From: Punica granatum
Taxonomy: Eukaryota; Streptophyta; Magnoliopsida; Myrtales; Lythraceae
Assembly: GCF_007655135.1 (NCBI RefSeq)
Contig: NC_045130.1
Coordinates: forward strand, 21,395,363 to 21,459,362
Direction: 5' to 3'
DNA: 64,000 bases
Part shown: positions 33,601 through 44,088 of the stretch, one piece after another
How the letters are laid out: the number at the start of each line of letters is the position of its first letter
Position numbering within the stretch: position 1 is the first letter of the stretch
Made by a program: the position numbers and the translations under genes
Notes under the pieces: generated by a model
What the model saw: only the letters and a program-made list of their open reading frames with translations
Told to the model about the DNA's origin: nothing
Database searches by the model: none

Positions 33601-36380
33601 GGTCGGTGGCATTGAATTCCTAACTGACTGAGGATCATGGTGATAGGTGGCTCGTAGCAAGATTCATCCCGAGCTGACCTGTACGTTCCTGCAAAGTTCG
33701 GGTCAGAAAAGACGACCAGAGGAACAAACCCGACTGACACCCCGATGAAGAAACGACTCTACGGGAGGCTCCCGGTGGTCTTTTGGTGCAAGATCAGTGG
33801 CATTGGACTCCTAACCGACTGAAGAACATGCCTGCGGTGGTTTCATGAGGATTGGACATGTATAATTTCTGGGAATCAAAAACAAAGTCGGGTTAGCTAG
33901 CAGAAAACAGAACCGACTGGGCGGAACTGACCTGACTGGGCAGGTCGGAAAGGAATGGCTGTCTCGGAGGCTCCCGGTGGTATTTTGGTGCAAGATCGGT
34001 GGCATTGGACTCCTAACTGACTGAGGATCATGGTCATAGGTGGCTTGTAGCAAGATTCAACCCGAGCTGACCTGTACGTTCCTACAAAGTTCGGGTCAGA
34101 AAAGACGACCAGAGGAACAAACCCGACTGACACCCCGATGAAGAAACGACTCTACGGGAGGCTCCCGGTGGTCTTTTGATGCAAGGTCGGTGGCATTGGA
34201 CTCCTAACTGAGTGAGGATCATGCCTGCAGTGGTTTCATGATGATTGGACACGTCGATTTTCCTGAAAGATGCAAAGAAAACCGGTAAAAAAACTGGAAA
34301 AATCTGTGAAGGGAGAAAAGAGGGAAATGGCGGTGGTGCACGGTTGGACGGCTCTCGGCACGCGACCACCTCGTCACGGGGGAGAGTGAGGGTTGTAAGG
34401 AACCCCTAGAAAGTGATGGCACGACTCGCCATAGTCGTGGGGTGGTGGAAATGTCGAGGAAGCCCGGGAAACCGTGAAAATGCCTATGGAACTAGGTTCT
34501 GGACAGAGGTGGTTTGGCAAGCTGGAAGCTTCAAATTGCAAAACTAACACCGGAAATGGACTCGGGAGGTCAAAAACATATGGGATATGAAGTTTGGTTG
34601 AAGTTGGCTAAGGTTGGGTGGTGGTCGCCGGAAAACGGTTGAGTTTTCGAACAATTTTGCCTTGTAACCGGGCTGAGGGAAGGCCATGCGATTTCTGAAA
34701 AAATGCTGTAGTTGAGAGGGCTTGGAGAGGGTTTCCTAGAGTGAGAAAGCTAGAGAGATGATGGAAGTTTAGTTGTAATTAAGTTAATGACCCAATGGGC
34801 TTATAAAGGTAGCTTTAATGGCTCAATTAATGAAAACAAAGCACAATTAAGGAGAGGGTTAGGGGGATCCGAATTTTTAAGATGGATTAAGGAGGGGAAG
34901 TTGTCTTGAAAGGTGATGGGAAGTGATGGATGGAAGAGTAGAGTTGATGGATGGAAGAGTGGAGTTGATGGGTGTAAGAGATATTTTGAAAAATGGGTGG
35001 ATGAGGCTCATTTGGCTTGTCTTTAGAGGTGAGCCATGGCTCGCAGCTTGGCTCGACTCGGCTTGGCTAGCTCAATGGTCCCACTTGATTAGGAAGAAAG
35101 CCGGAAGAAGCTCGGGGCTTGATTGATCACGCATTCGATTTCCGTGGTTCGCTTGAACGATGAATTATCGATGTACGCGCGAATACGGTTTTAATGAGCC
35201 TAATATTGACATTATTCGTATGGGTGAATGCTCGGGCATCTCGAGGACTCGGAAGCCGGTTTTACTCCATTTTGATGATCAAGGTGAAGTTGTTCGTTTC
35301 TGTCGCTTGTTCGCGCCTCTGCGTGATGTACTGCTCGTGTCGGCGTGTTCTTTGCAATGAGCGAAACGGTTTACTCGCCGACCCCGGCTGGAGATCAATA
35401 ACCGGAGATGACCTAGGAATCTGCGAACGGGGCTTTCTCAGTGTTTCCCGAGTGTTCTGATGTGTTCGGAGACCACTGTGATCTCCGTTTGTCAAAAATG
35501 AGTCCCGAAGGCTTGTCGGGAGGCGTTCGTGACCATTGAAACGTCACTCGGGAGATCGGTATGACTTGCTTGGTCCGAACTGAAATGATTTCCTAGCCCC
35601 TGGGGTTATTGGGAGTGGGTGGTGCAAAGCTCGAACGTCAACATTTTCCCGAATGAGCTCTGAGCACAAGATTCCCCGTGAAAGGGGCCCTTTCATTACT
35701 GGAATGGTACTCGGGAAACCTAAATGGATCATGCAATGTTATCGGGGTTTATCTCCTAAGCCCTTGAGGTCCCTGGGATTGATTGGCGCAAATTTCGTGC
35801 ACTGACGATTTGTTAAAAGGGTCTCCGGTTATGTCTTTCTGTAGAAAATGGCCCCTTTTTCCCTGGTCGGAATCCACTCGGGAGACCAAGATGAACCCCG
35901 AAACGCAGTCTGAATCCTATTCCATGGTCCTGGTAGTCCTTGGGTATGTGCAGGCCTATTTTCGAGTGCCGTTTATCTGTTCGTGAATCGGGCCTCTCGG
36001 GGGCCCCGTCAGGAAGGCGTCTATGAATGTTCGGGAGTGCCCCGGCTTAAGCAAGGTGATTCTGAAGTGTGCCCGGATGTGCCATTGGTCATTTTGGCAC
36101 CAAGAGGGATTTTTAGAGTCCCATATTGGATACCTTCTGACGCTTCGGTAATCCAGTGATGAATAGGGCCACAGTGCCGGTCTCTGCTGTTTTCAGGGTT
36201 CGCTGTCTATTTACTCTTCCGATTGCCTTCTCGTGCTCTCCTAGTAGACCCTGTTTTTCTCTTGTTATTCTTGACTTTGTGCCCGTACATTCGCCTCCGG
36301 TTTTCTGATCGTGAATAGTGTCCCGAGCTTTGGTCAGAAGTCCTTTGTCGGAGCCGGTGGACCAAAATGGGGTGCTGACA
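30657..36380 (-). mobile_element. Element B 5' LTR
   Basis: On the minus strand from TGTCAGCACCCC (36380) to GGTGCGCACA (30657), with intact TG and CA ends. About 5.72 kb, carrying the same 195-bp repeats (33418-34218) and TATA box (34801-34808) as the 3' copy. The target duplication GCGTC follows at 36381. Confidence 0.9.
33418..34218 (-). repeat. About 195-bp tandem repeats inside B 5' LTR
   Basis: Counterpart of 21386-22190, with the CTAACTGACTGAGGATCAT phrase recurring at similar spacing. Copy number is the same in both LTRs, so the array predates the last transposition. Confidence 0.85.
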
Positions 36381-36385
36381 GCGTC
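36381..36385. repeat. Target-site duplication of element B, right copy
   Basis: GCGTC, identical to 18617-18621. Confidence 0.85.
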
Positions 36386-36884
36386 CGCGTCAGCTTAGTC
36401 CCCTCAACCTAGGCCCCCGGTGTCGAGAGCCCCTCCATCAGCACAATGGAACCCCACCTCGCAGGGTCCACAGGTCGGCACCTCGCAACATCGACCCCGC
36501 AGACAGTACACACCTCTACCCGCTCCTCTCTCTCACATATATCGGCAACTCTTGGCGGGAAATCAGATTCAGCCGATATCCCCGGGTCCGAACTTCGACC
36601 CGTCCGTTCAGGACCAATCCAAGCACTGCGAATATCATCAGGGCGCACCGGGACACACTCTCGACAATTGTTGGAGGCTGCGGGACGAAATTCAGAGTAG
36701 GATCGACAGCAATCGACTCACTTTCAATGCTTTCAGGCCTCCAAATGTGCAGGCCAACCCCCTCCCGGACCATAGGCCGAGTTCGGGGCTGTCCATCAAC
36801 ATGATCTCTATATGCGTCTCGGAGAGGGATGAAGAAGCGCAGGAGAATCCCCCTCCCTTCGTGATCAATTACACTCCCGAATAA
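36386..36884 (+). pseudogene. gag: Element C gag, C-terminal piece
   Basis: Continues the frame interrupted at 18621. Shows the linker (PLLSHIYRQLLAGNQIQPI), a zinc-knuckle-like C-x2-H-x5-H-x4-C (CEYHQGAPGHTLDNC) and the conserved tail FNAFRPPNVQANPLPDH. An in-frame TAG lies at 36396. It ends with TAA at 36882, after which the same frame runs into protease. Whether that TAA is the natural gag end or decay is unclear; E's gag also stops a little after this tail. Confidence 0.85.
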
Positions 36885-38368
36885 CTCACGGTCGGGTTCA
36901 CGGGACACGTGGCCTCGTCGACCCCGTTCGTCGTCGACATCCCTGCCCGGGAGCCGTACTCAGATAGCAAGGTCCCCTGGACCTACGAAGGAAGCGCCGG
37001 GAGCGTCGAGCAGCAATTCAGTGTCATGGGGCTGACACGCTCGGGACGGGTATACGAGAGCCCGGCGGCCAAGGACAAAGGGAAAGCGCCCGCCGTCGAA
37101 GACGAAGTGACGCCCGAAAGCTCACATTTCCCGTCCAAGAAGGTGACCGAAGAGGAAGCCGAAGCTTTCATGAAAATCGTGAAGGCAAGCGAATACAAGG
37201 TGGTCGAACAAATGGCCAAATCCCCGGCCCACATCTCATTGCTTGCCCTCCTCCTCGGCTCGGAACCTCACCGAGAGGCCCTCCTCCGGGTACTGACCGC
37301 GGCACAAGTCCCGAAGGAAACACCCCTGGACAGGATAGAAGAAACGATCGGGTCCATCTTTTCCAACACCATCTCGTTCTCGGACGACGAGCTCCCGTCC
37401 GAAGGATGGTCGCACTCACGGGCGTTGCACATTGTCTGCAAGTGCAACAATTACATCATCGGCCGGGTCATGATTGACAACGGATCCGCCCTCAACGTTT
37501 GCCCGGTGACCACCCTGAAATAGATGAACGTGGACCTTAACCGAGTCCGCCCAAGCAAAACAGCGGTCCGAGCCTTCGACTGCTCGCGCAGGGAGGTGAA
37601 CGGGGAGATCGACCTCTTCATAGACGTTGGCCCATGCTCGTTCAGCATCACGTTCCAAGTGCTCGACATCCCGAATGCGTTCAGCCTGTTGCTCGGGAGA
37701 CCTTGGATCCACTAGGCCGGCGCCGTCCCCTCTTCTCTGCACCAACGGTTAAAGTTCATCGTCAAGGAGAAGCTCATCACGGTGAAAGGAGAGGAGGATT
37801 ACGCCATCTACAAGGAGACGGCAGTGCCCTATATCAGCGTCGGGGACGATGAAAACCTTCCCTTTCACTCATTCGAAACCATCTCCGTCATTCGGGACTA
37901 CGGAGAGAGTGGACCGTCCCGTGCCGACCGCATGATAGGGAAGGTTCTCCTGCGCAACAACTATATTCCCGGCACCGGCCTCGGGGCGCGCGGACAAGGG
38001 ATCAGCCGCCTCGTTGAGATCGAGGAATACAAGCACAGGAGGGGACTCGGCTTTCACCCTTCCTGCCATGAGATCATCGAGGCCCGCAAGGGCAACCATC
38101 TTCACCGCCTCGCCGCGTACTACGGGAGGCTCAACAGGGGCGCTTCAATCCCCCCACTATCTCACTTCCTCCCCGGGCCTTCACACATCATAGGAGGCAC
38201 CCTTGACGGCTCTTCCTCGGACTCCGACGACACTCCTGCCGCTCCGTCAGCCGTGTACGCCGTCACCGAGGAGATTCCTTCAGGGGTTCACATCCGCTTG
38301 GCGCAGGAAAACGAGGAGCTGGACAACTGGACCTCAGTCCCGCGCTACTCGGCTGTGATTGCCGATGT
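36885..38368 (+). pseudogene. pro: Element C protease region (gag-pro C-terminal part)
   Basis: Same frame as gag. The aspartic protease active site is MIDNGSALNVCP, followed by the hallmark LLLGRPWIH at about 37686-37712, then a long conserved tail (YKETAVPYISVGDDENLPFHSF, RRGLGFHPSCHEI, LHRLAAYYG). In-frame TAG codons at 37521 and 37713 break it. Both are explained by single changes, the first probably from CAG. The frame meets TAA directly after a GTAAGG splice-donor-like site at 38369. Confidence 0.8.
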
Positions 38369-38579
38369 GTAAGGCTTATCTATGTATAAGATGTTCCCCG
38401 CGTGTCGGCATGGCCATGCGCCACACGACGGGAGAGGGGTTTCTATTATGACTTCTTGTTCACAACATCAATGAAATCTCTCACGCATTTTTTGAATTCC
38501 CTTGCATTCTTTCTCCCTCTCCTATTCTCCATTTCGCAGCACTATAAAATTTTCTAAGACAATTCTCTCAATTTTCCAG
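38369..38579 (+). other. Candidate intron between protease and RT, element C
   Basis: Donor GT|GTAAGG at 38369, pyrimidine-rich 3' part, acceptor TTTTCCAG ending at 38579. It is T-rich compared with its flanks. Protease frame ends in TAA just inside the gap; the pol frame is open up to the acceptor. Removing the 211 bp keeps frame. The same junction and phase occur in element A, although the gap sequence differs. Ogre elements have a known, partly spliced intron at this place. Confidence 0.65.
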
Positions 38580-41500
38580 GCTCCACTCGAATCCAAATCC
38601 TCGATGCTTCGATGCGAACCTATCCCGAGAGCAACTCGGTGAGCCTCAACCCGTATACTTTGGGGAAGGGCTTCCCGAGGATAGTCAAGTGCCCGAGATA
38701 GAAGAGAGTTTGCGTCGCCTCGAAGACCATCAAATCACCTCGATCGAGCCAACGGAGGAGATCAACGTGGGCACCGAAGAAGAGCCTCGCACCTTGAAGA
38801 TTGGGACAGCCCTCAACCCTACGCAACGAGCCCAGATGATCGACTTCTTAAAGGAATATCAAGAGGTCTTCGCCTGGTCTTACGCCGACATGCCCGGCCT
38901 AGACCCCTCAATAGTCGAGCACTTCCTCCCACTCGACACCGAGAAATTCCCGCCCAAGCGGCAACAGTTACGACGACAGCGAGCTAGTCTTCTCCTCCAC
39001 ATCAAGGAGGAAGTCGTCAAGCAGATCAACGCGGGGTTCCTCGAGGTCTGCAATTATTCTGAGTGGGTGGCGAACATCGTGCTAGTGGTAAAGAAGGATG
39101 GAAGGGTTCGAGTCTGCGTTGACTACCGAGATCTCAATAAGGCCAGCCCTAAAGACAACTTCCCCTTGCCGCACATCGACGTCTTAGTCGACAATACGGC
39201 ACGCCACGCCCAATTCTCTTTCATGGACGGCTTCTCCGGATACAATCAGATCCGAATGGCCGAGAAGGACAAACTCAAGACGACGTTCACTACGATGTGG
39301 GGAACCTTTTGCTACCGCGTTATGCCTTTCGGCCTCAAGAATGCGGGGGCAACTTATCAGATGGCTATGGTCACACTATTCCACGACATGATGCACAAGG
39401 AAGTCGAGGTATATGTTGACGACATGATCGCCAAGTCCAAAGAAGGAGAAGACCACCTCGTCAACATGAAGCGCCTTTTCGACCGCCTAAAAGAATACAA
39501 ACTCCGGCTTAATCCGGCAAAGTGCACATTCGGCGCTCGGTCAGGAAAACTACTGGGATTCGTGGTCAGTGAGCGCGGTATCGAGGTAGACCCGGATAAA
39601 GTCAAGGTGATCAAAGAGCTTCCCCCGCCGTCAACGGTCCGAGAAGTGCGCGGCTTTTTGGGGCGACTGAATTACATTGCACGCTTCATTGCAAACCTGA
39701 CAGATAAGTGCCAACCGCTCTTTCGCTTGCTCCGCAAAAATACAGCGATGGAATGGGACCACGAGTGCCAGAAGGCCTTTGACACCATCAAGGCCTACCT
39801 AATTCAGCCGCCAATATTGGTACCACCCGTGCCGAGCCAGCCCCTCATTTTGTACCTCACAGTGCGCCGACAGTCCTTAGGGTGCATGCTGGGGCAAGAA
39901 GACGAGTCAACGCGCACGGAAAGGGTGATATACTACTTGAGCAATAAGTTCACCGAAGGGGAATCCAATTATCCGGAGATCGAGAAGATGTGTTGCGCGT
40001 TAGTATGGGTCATGCAAAGGCTCCAACAGTACACACTCTATCACACGATCTGCTTATTGTCAAAAGCGGACCCCTTGCGGTATTTGCTCGACGGCCCCTC
40101 ATCCATGAGGAACATCGCAAAATGGCGCTGTCAGTTGACGGAATATGACATAGAGTACGTGCCTCGCACATCTGTCAAGGGGCAAGCGATTGCCGACCAC
40201 CTAGCAGAATTCCCGATCGATGACGACACGCCGATCAACACGGACTTTCCGGATGAAGGAATCCTCCAGGTGGATGAAGAGAAAGAGGAATCGACGTGGA
40301 AGATGTACTTTGACGGGGCTGTCAATTCCGTGGGATCTGGAGTTGGGGCAGTTGTGATATCCCCGAACGGGCGCCATTATCCGGTCGCGGCAAAAGTGGA
40401 TTTCTCCTGTACCAACAACGTGGCCGAGTACGAGGCGTGCATTCTCGGTTTGCAAGCGGCGATTGATTTCAAGGTGAAGGAGTTAGAGGTGTTCGGTGAT
40501 TCCATGCTCACAATCTTCCAAACGTTGGGGCAATGGAAGACAAAAGACGCGAAGTTAGTCCCGTACCACGAATACCTTGAGGAATTGGCGAAGAATTTCG
40601 AGAAGATCTCGTTCACCTACACTCCACGCGCAAAGAATCAGTTCGCTAACGCACTCGCGACACTCGCGTCCATGGCGAGTATCTCAGAAGGGAACGTCGT
40701 CGAACCTCTCGAAATCGAAGTGGCCAGACGCCCAGCCCACTGCAACGCGATCGAAGCGTCCGAAGCGAAGCCGTGGTATGAGGACATCAAGAACTTCTTG
40801 AAAACGGGCCATTATCCCCCGTTCGCCGATCGCCGCGATCGAAAGACGCTCAGGCGCCTTGCGATGCACTACTTTCTGAGCGGCGAGATACTATATCGCC
40901 GTTCCTTTAATTCCACGCTACTCCGATGCATTGACGAACACGAGTCACGGCGCCTTATGGAGGAGGTACATGGAGGAAATTGTGGGCCCCACATGAATGG
41001 CCTTATGCTCGCCAAGAAGATCATGCGCTTAGGCTATTATTGGTCCACCATGGAGATTGACTGCGCAAAGCACGTCAGGCACTGTCACCGATGCCAAGTG
41101 TACGCCGATAAGATTAAGGCGCCGCCCAACGAACTACGACCTATGACAGCCCCGTGGCCCTTCTCAATGTGGGGGATGGACGTGATCGGCCCGATCAACC
41201 CCAAAGCGTCTAACGGACATATGTTCATTTTGGTGGCGATCGACTACTTCACCAAATGGATCGAAGCCGTCACTCTTGCGTCAGTCACCGCAAAAGCCGT
41301 GGCCCGTTTTCTCAGACGCGACGTCATCGGCCGGTACAAGGTCCCTGCGACAATCATCACAGACAACGCCAAGAACCTGAACAACAAGGTTATCGACGAG
41401 CTCTGTGCACAATTCAAAATTCGACACCGCAACTCCACCCCGTATCGTCCCCAAATGAACGGTGCGGTGGAAGCGGCGAATAAGAACATCAAAAAGATCA

Positions 41501-42021
41501 TCAAAAAAATGACGGTGAACTACAAGGATTGGCACGAGATGCTCCCCTATGCACTCTTGGCGTACCGGACATCCATACGGACCTCAACTGGGGCAACCCC
41601 GTACTCCCTAGTCTATGGCATGGAGGTCGTCCTCCCAATCGAAGTGGAGATCCCTTCCATGAGGGTTCTTGCCGAGACCGAACTTGAAGAAGCAAAATGG
41701 GCGAAGCAGCGGTACGAACAGTTGAACTTCATTGATGAAAAGATGCTGAAAGCGCTATGCCACGGACAGTGCTACCAGCAAAGAATGGCTCGAGCCTTCA
41801 ACGCAAGAGTCCGCCACCACGACTTCAGCCCCGGCGACCTCGTTTTGAGGAAAGTCCTACACGTCATGCCGGACTCTCGAGGGAAGTTCTCGTACAAATA
41901 CGACGGCCCCTTCGTCGTCAAAGAGGTCTTCTCCGGAGGAGCAGTCATTCTGAGCGATATGGACGGCACCGAAAACACCCTCCCCGTCAACGCCGGCGCC
42001 ATCAAGAAGTATTATCCTTGA
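38580..42021 (+). CDS. pol: Element C pol: RT, RNase H, archaeal-type RNase H, integrase (intact ORF)
   Basis: Open from the splice acceptor to TGA; no ATG near the start, so expression needs splicing or another fusion route. Numbering from the GTG at 38689 (1110 codons): RT with VDYRDLN, FMDGFSGYNQI, PFGLKNAGATYQ and YVDD at 242-245; degenerate Ty3-type RNase H (LYLTV, Thr for the first Asp) with the FTEGESNYPEIEK segment; second RNase H with Asp542 (MYFDGA), NNVAEYEA, FGDSMLT, but Asn654 in NQFANAL where A has Asp; integrase with HHCC (ending HCHRC) and D831, D892, E928 with the canonical 35-residue spacing. Ends KKYYP, no chromodomain. Full length for the lineage. Confidence 0.93.
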
Positions 42022-42166
42022 GCGCTTGTATGTGTTTTTGTTTTTATCATTCGCCGGGCTCCGTGCCCTTTTCATTATAAGACATTTCCGTTTTCGTGGA
42101 CGAGCGTCAATTCCCACCATTTGTCCAATACTAAGCTTTCTTGAGAGAAAAAAATAAATTTTCCCG
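42022..42166 (+). other. C 3'-UTR start
   Basis: Non-coding spacer between the pol stop and the first hairpin. Confidence 0.6.
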
Positions 42167-42448
42167 CTAGGTCGAAAACCTCTTCGAGGCGGCCTAGGCA
42201 AAAGTTAGAGAACGAGTGGCACGACTTAAAATCCCGCAAAGGGGAGTCGCGGCAAAAGGAGAGCATAAATCATTTCCTCGCTAGGTCGAAAACCTCTTCG
42301 AGGCGGCCTAGGCAAAAGTTAGAGGACCCGAGGGGTGCGGTCTCACCCGGACACGGCGGACCGCAGCAAAAGGTGAGCACTTATGTGAGAAGATCAAATA
42401 AAGCACCCCGCTAGGTCATCACGCATTTTGCGGCCTAGGCAAAAGTTA
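42167..42448 (+). ncRNA. Five-hairpin 3'-UTR module of element C
   Basis: Inverted repeats at 42167-42197, about 42213-42249, 42281-42311, 42336-42365 and 42411-42436. General form: outer stem (such as CTAGGTCG/CGGCCTAG or TGCGGTC/GACCGCA), 4-5 nt 5' bulge (AAAA, TAAAA, TCAC, ATCA), inner stem (CCTC/GAGG, TCCC/GGGG, CCG/CGG, CGCA/TGCG), small loop, then GCAAAAGTTAG or GCAAAAGG. Element A has the same five in the same order with compensated stem changes. Putative structured RNA or cDNA element of unknown role. Confidence 0.65.
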
Positions 42449-43000
42449 GGGGACAATATCGGCTCGACCACGAAAGAATGGCAACACTTCCCCGTGAAGC
42501 TGCACCGAGTAGTGGTTCGGCATTCTCCAACGCAAGCGAACTCTCTTCGACTCTCCAGGCTCGAGACTCGCCCTGGAATGGGGTCGAATCGATGTATCCG
42601 TCTCAGAAAAGCTATTCTCCAATAGGGACACGGCCACCTTCCAAATGGCCACCGATATCATGTCCCCAACACATCTTTACATAGATTCATTTACGCGTTG
42701 TAGTCTAAATGATTTCGCGCGGCTGACATCCTTTGTAGGCTTCTCTTTCCCCTGTACAGGTAAGATCGGGAACCCTAAGGGACGCTCCCCGTCGACGGAT
42801 TCGCATCTGCCTCATGTGGCAAACCGTGCTCTCGAGGCGCCGGAAGTCGTCAAGGAATGCCCCACGCCATCTAGTCCAACAAGGTTGAAAGAAGAACAAA
42901 CAGCAGGAGATCGCCATCAGTCACCGCACATAAGGCAGTTCGAACTTAACCCCGAGCGACCCATATCAAATAGCATTTTCCGGTCTAAATTTCCGATCAC
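42449..43000 (+). other. C 3'-UTR spacer
   Basis: No gene or repeat recognised. A predicted ORF here only continues into the tandem array. Confidence 0.5.
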
Positions 43001-43900
43001 ATCCGGGTCCACCCCGGTCATTCAGGTCCATCCTGGTCACATTCGAGTTCATCCCGGTCATTCAGGTCCACCCTGGTCACATTCGGGTCCATCCCGGTCA
43101 TTCAGGATCATCCTGGTCACATTCGGGTCCATCCCGGTCATTCAGGTCCACCCTGGTCACATTCGAGTCCATCCCGGTCATTCAGGTCCATCCTGGTCAC
43201 ATTCGGGTCCGTCCCGATCATTCAGGTCCACCCTGGCCTCATTCAGCCCCGTTCGGTTACTCAGGTCCTCCCGGTCTAAATTCCGGTCACTCAGGTCCTC
43301 TCGGTCGTTTGGGCTCATTCGACCTAATTTTCATTCGTTCGGATCCTTCTGGTCTAAATCTCGGTCACTCAGGATCCATTCGGTCAAAATTCCGGTCATT
43401 CAGATCCTTCCGGTCTAAATCCCAGTCACTCAGGATCCATTCGGGTCCATCCCGGTCATTCAGGTCTATCCTGGTTCATGCATTCGGGTCTATCCCGATC
43501 ATTCAGGTCTATCCTGGTTCATGCATTCGGGTCCATCCCGGTCATTCAGGTCTATCCTGGTTCATGCATTCGGGTCCATCCCGGTCATTCAGGTCTATCC
43601 TGGTTCATGCATTCGGGTCCATCCCGATCATCTAGGTCTATCCTGTTTCATGCATTCGGGTCCATCTTGGTCATTCAGGTCTATCCTGGTTCATGCATTT
43701 GGGTCCACCCCGGTCATTTAGGTTTATCCTGGTTCATGCATTCGGGTCTATCTCGGTCATTCAGGTCTATCCTGGTTCATGCATTCCGGCCTACCCCGGT
43801 TATTCAGGTCTATCCTGGTTCATGCATTCCGGCCTACCCCGGTTATTCAGGTCTATCCTGGTTCATGCATTCGGGTCTATCCCGGTCACATTCAGGGCTA
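43001..43900 (+). repeat. 40-bp and 43-bp tandem arrays of element C
   Basis: About six 40-bp units (43001-43240; phrase at 43081 and 43121), a diverged stretch (43241-43436) and about eleven 43-bp units (ATGCATTCGGG-type phrase at 43478, 43521, 43564). Each 40-bp unit is itself a diverged dimer of a 20-bp monomer: CGGGTCCATCCCGGTCATT and CAGGTCCATCCTGGTCA. The stem change CGGG/CCCG to CAGG/CCTG is compensatory. Long ORFs across it are artefacts. Confidence 0.9.
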
Positions 43901-44074
43901 TCCTGGTTCATAGGCATTCGGGCCCATCCCGATTCTAATTTCCCGCACAGTGTCCCAATACATCCAAGCAGGGCACGAGCAGCCACGGGGAAGCTACAAC
44001 AGAGCAGTCGCCGGGCCCAAAAAGGGGGTGCTTTTTATGATCTTTGGCTACATCCTCTAACCGAGCATGCAACC
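43901..44074 (+). other. C pre-PPT spacer
   Basis: Non-coding; nearly identical to 333-505. Contains the AAAAAGGGGG purine tract and the TCTTTGG arm (44041-44047) of the PPT hairpin. Confidence 0.65.
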
Positions 44075-44088
44075 AAAGAGGGGCAAGT
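44075..44088 (+). promoter_or_regulatory. PPT of element C
   Basis: AAAGAGGGGCAAGT directly before the 3' LTR (TGTCAAC). Overlaps the hairpin arm CCAAAGA at 44073-44079. Confidence 0.85.

Larger units (their letters stand above)
18622..36380 (-). mobile_element. Element B: non-autonomous, non-coding Tat-type element (LARD-like)
   Basis: Complete 17.8-kb element in minus orientation: 5' LTR 36380-30657, PBS 30653-30635, leader with an ORF1 remnant, 3'-UTR blocks, hairpins, two tandem arrays, PPT, 3' LTR 24363-18622, and a 5-bp target duplication GCGTC. No gag, protease, RT, RNase H or integrase could be found in any frame. Its LTRs are nearly identical, so it moved recently, presumably with enzymes and capsid from relatives. 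Its 3' UTR is shared with element E. Confidence 0.9.

Noticed and set aside
32892..33740. Minus-strand ORF of 282 codons inside B's 5' LTR
   Set aside because: In the 3' LTR copy the same region is broken into shorter frames by small indels, and it spans the 195-bp repeats; no domain recognised.
43001..43900. Possible CRISPR array
   Set aside because: Units are head-to-tail without unique spacers, there are no cas genes, and the context is a plant retrotransposon.
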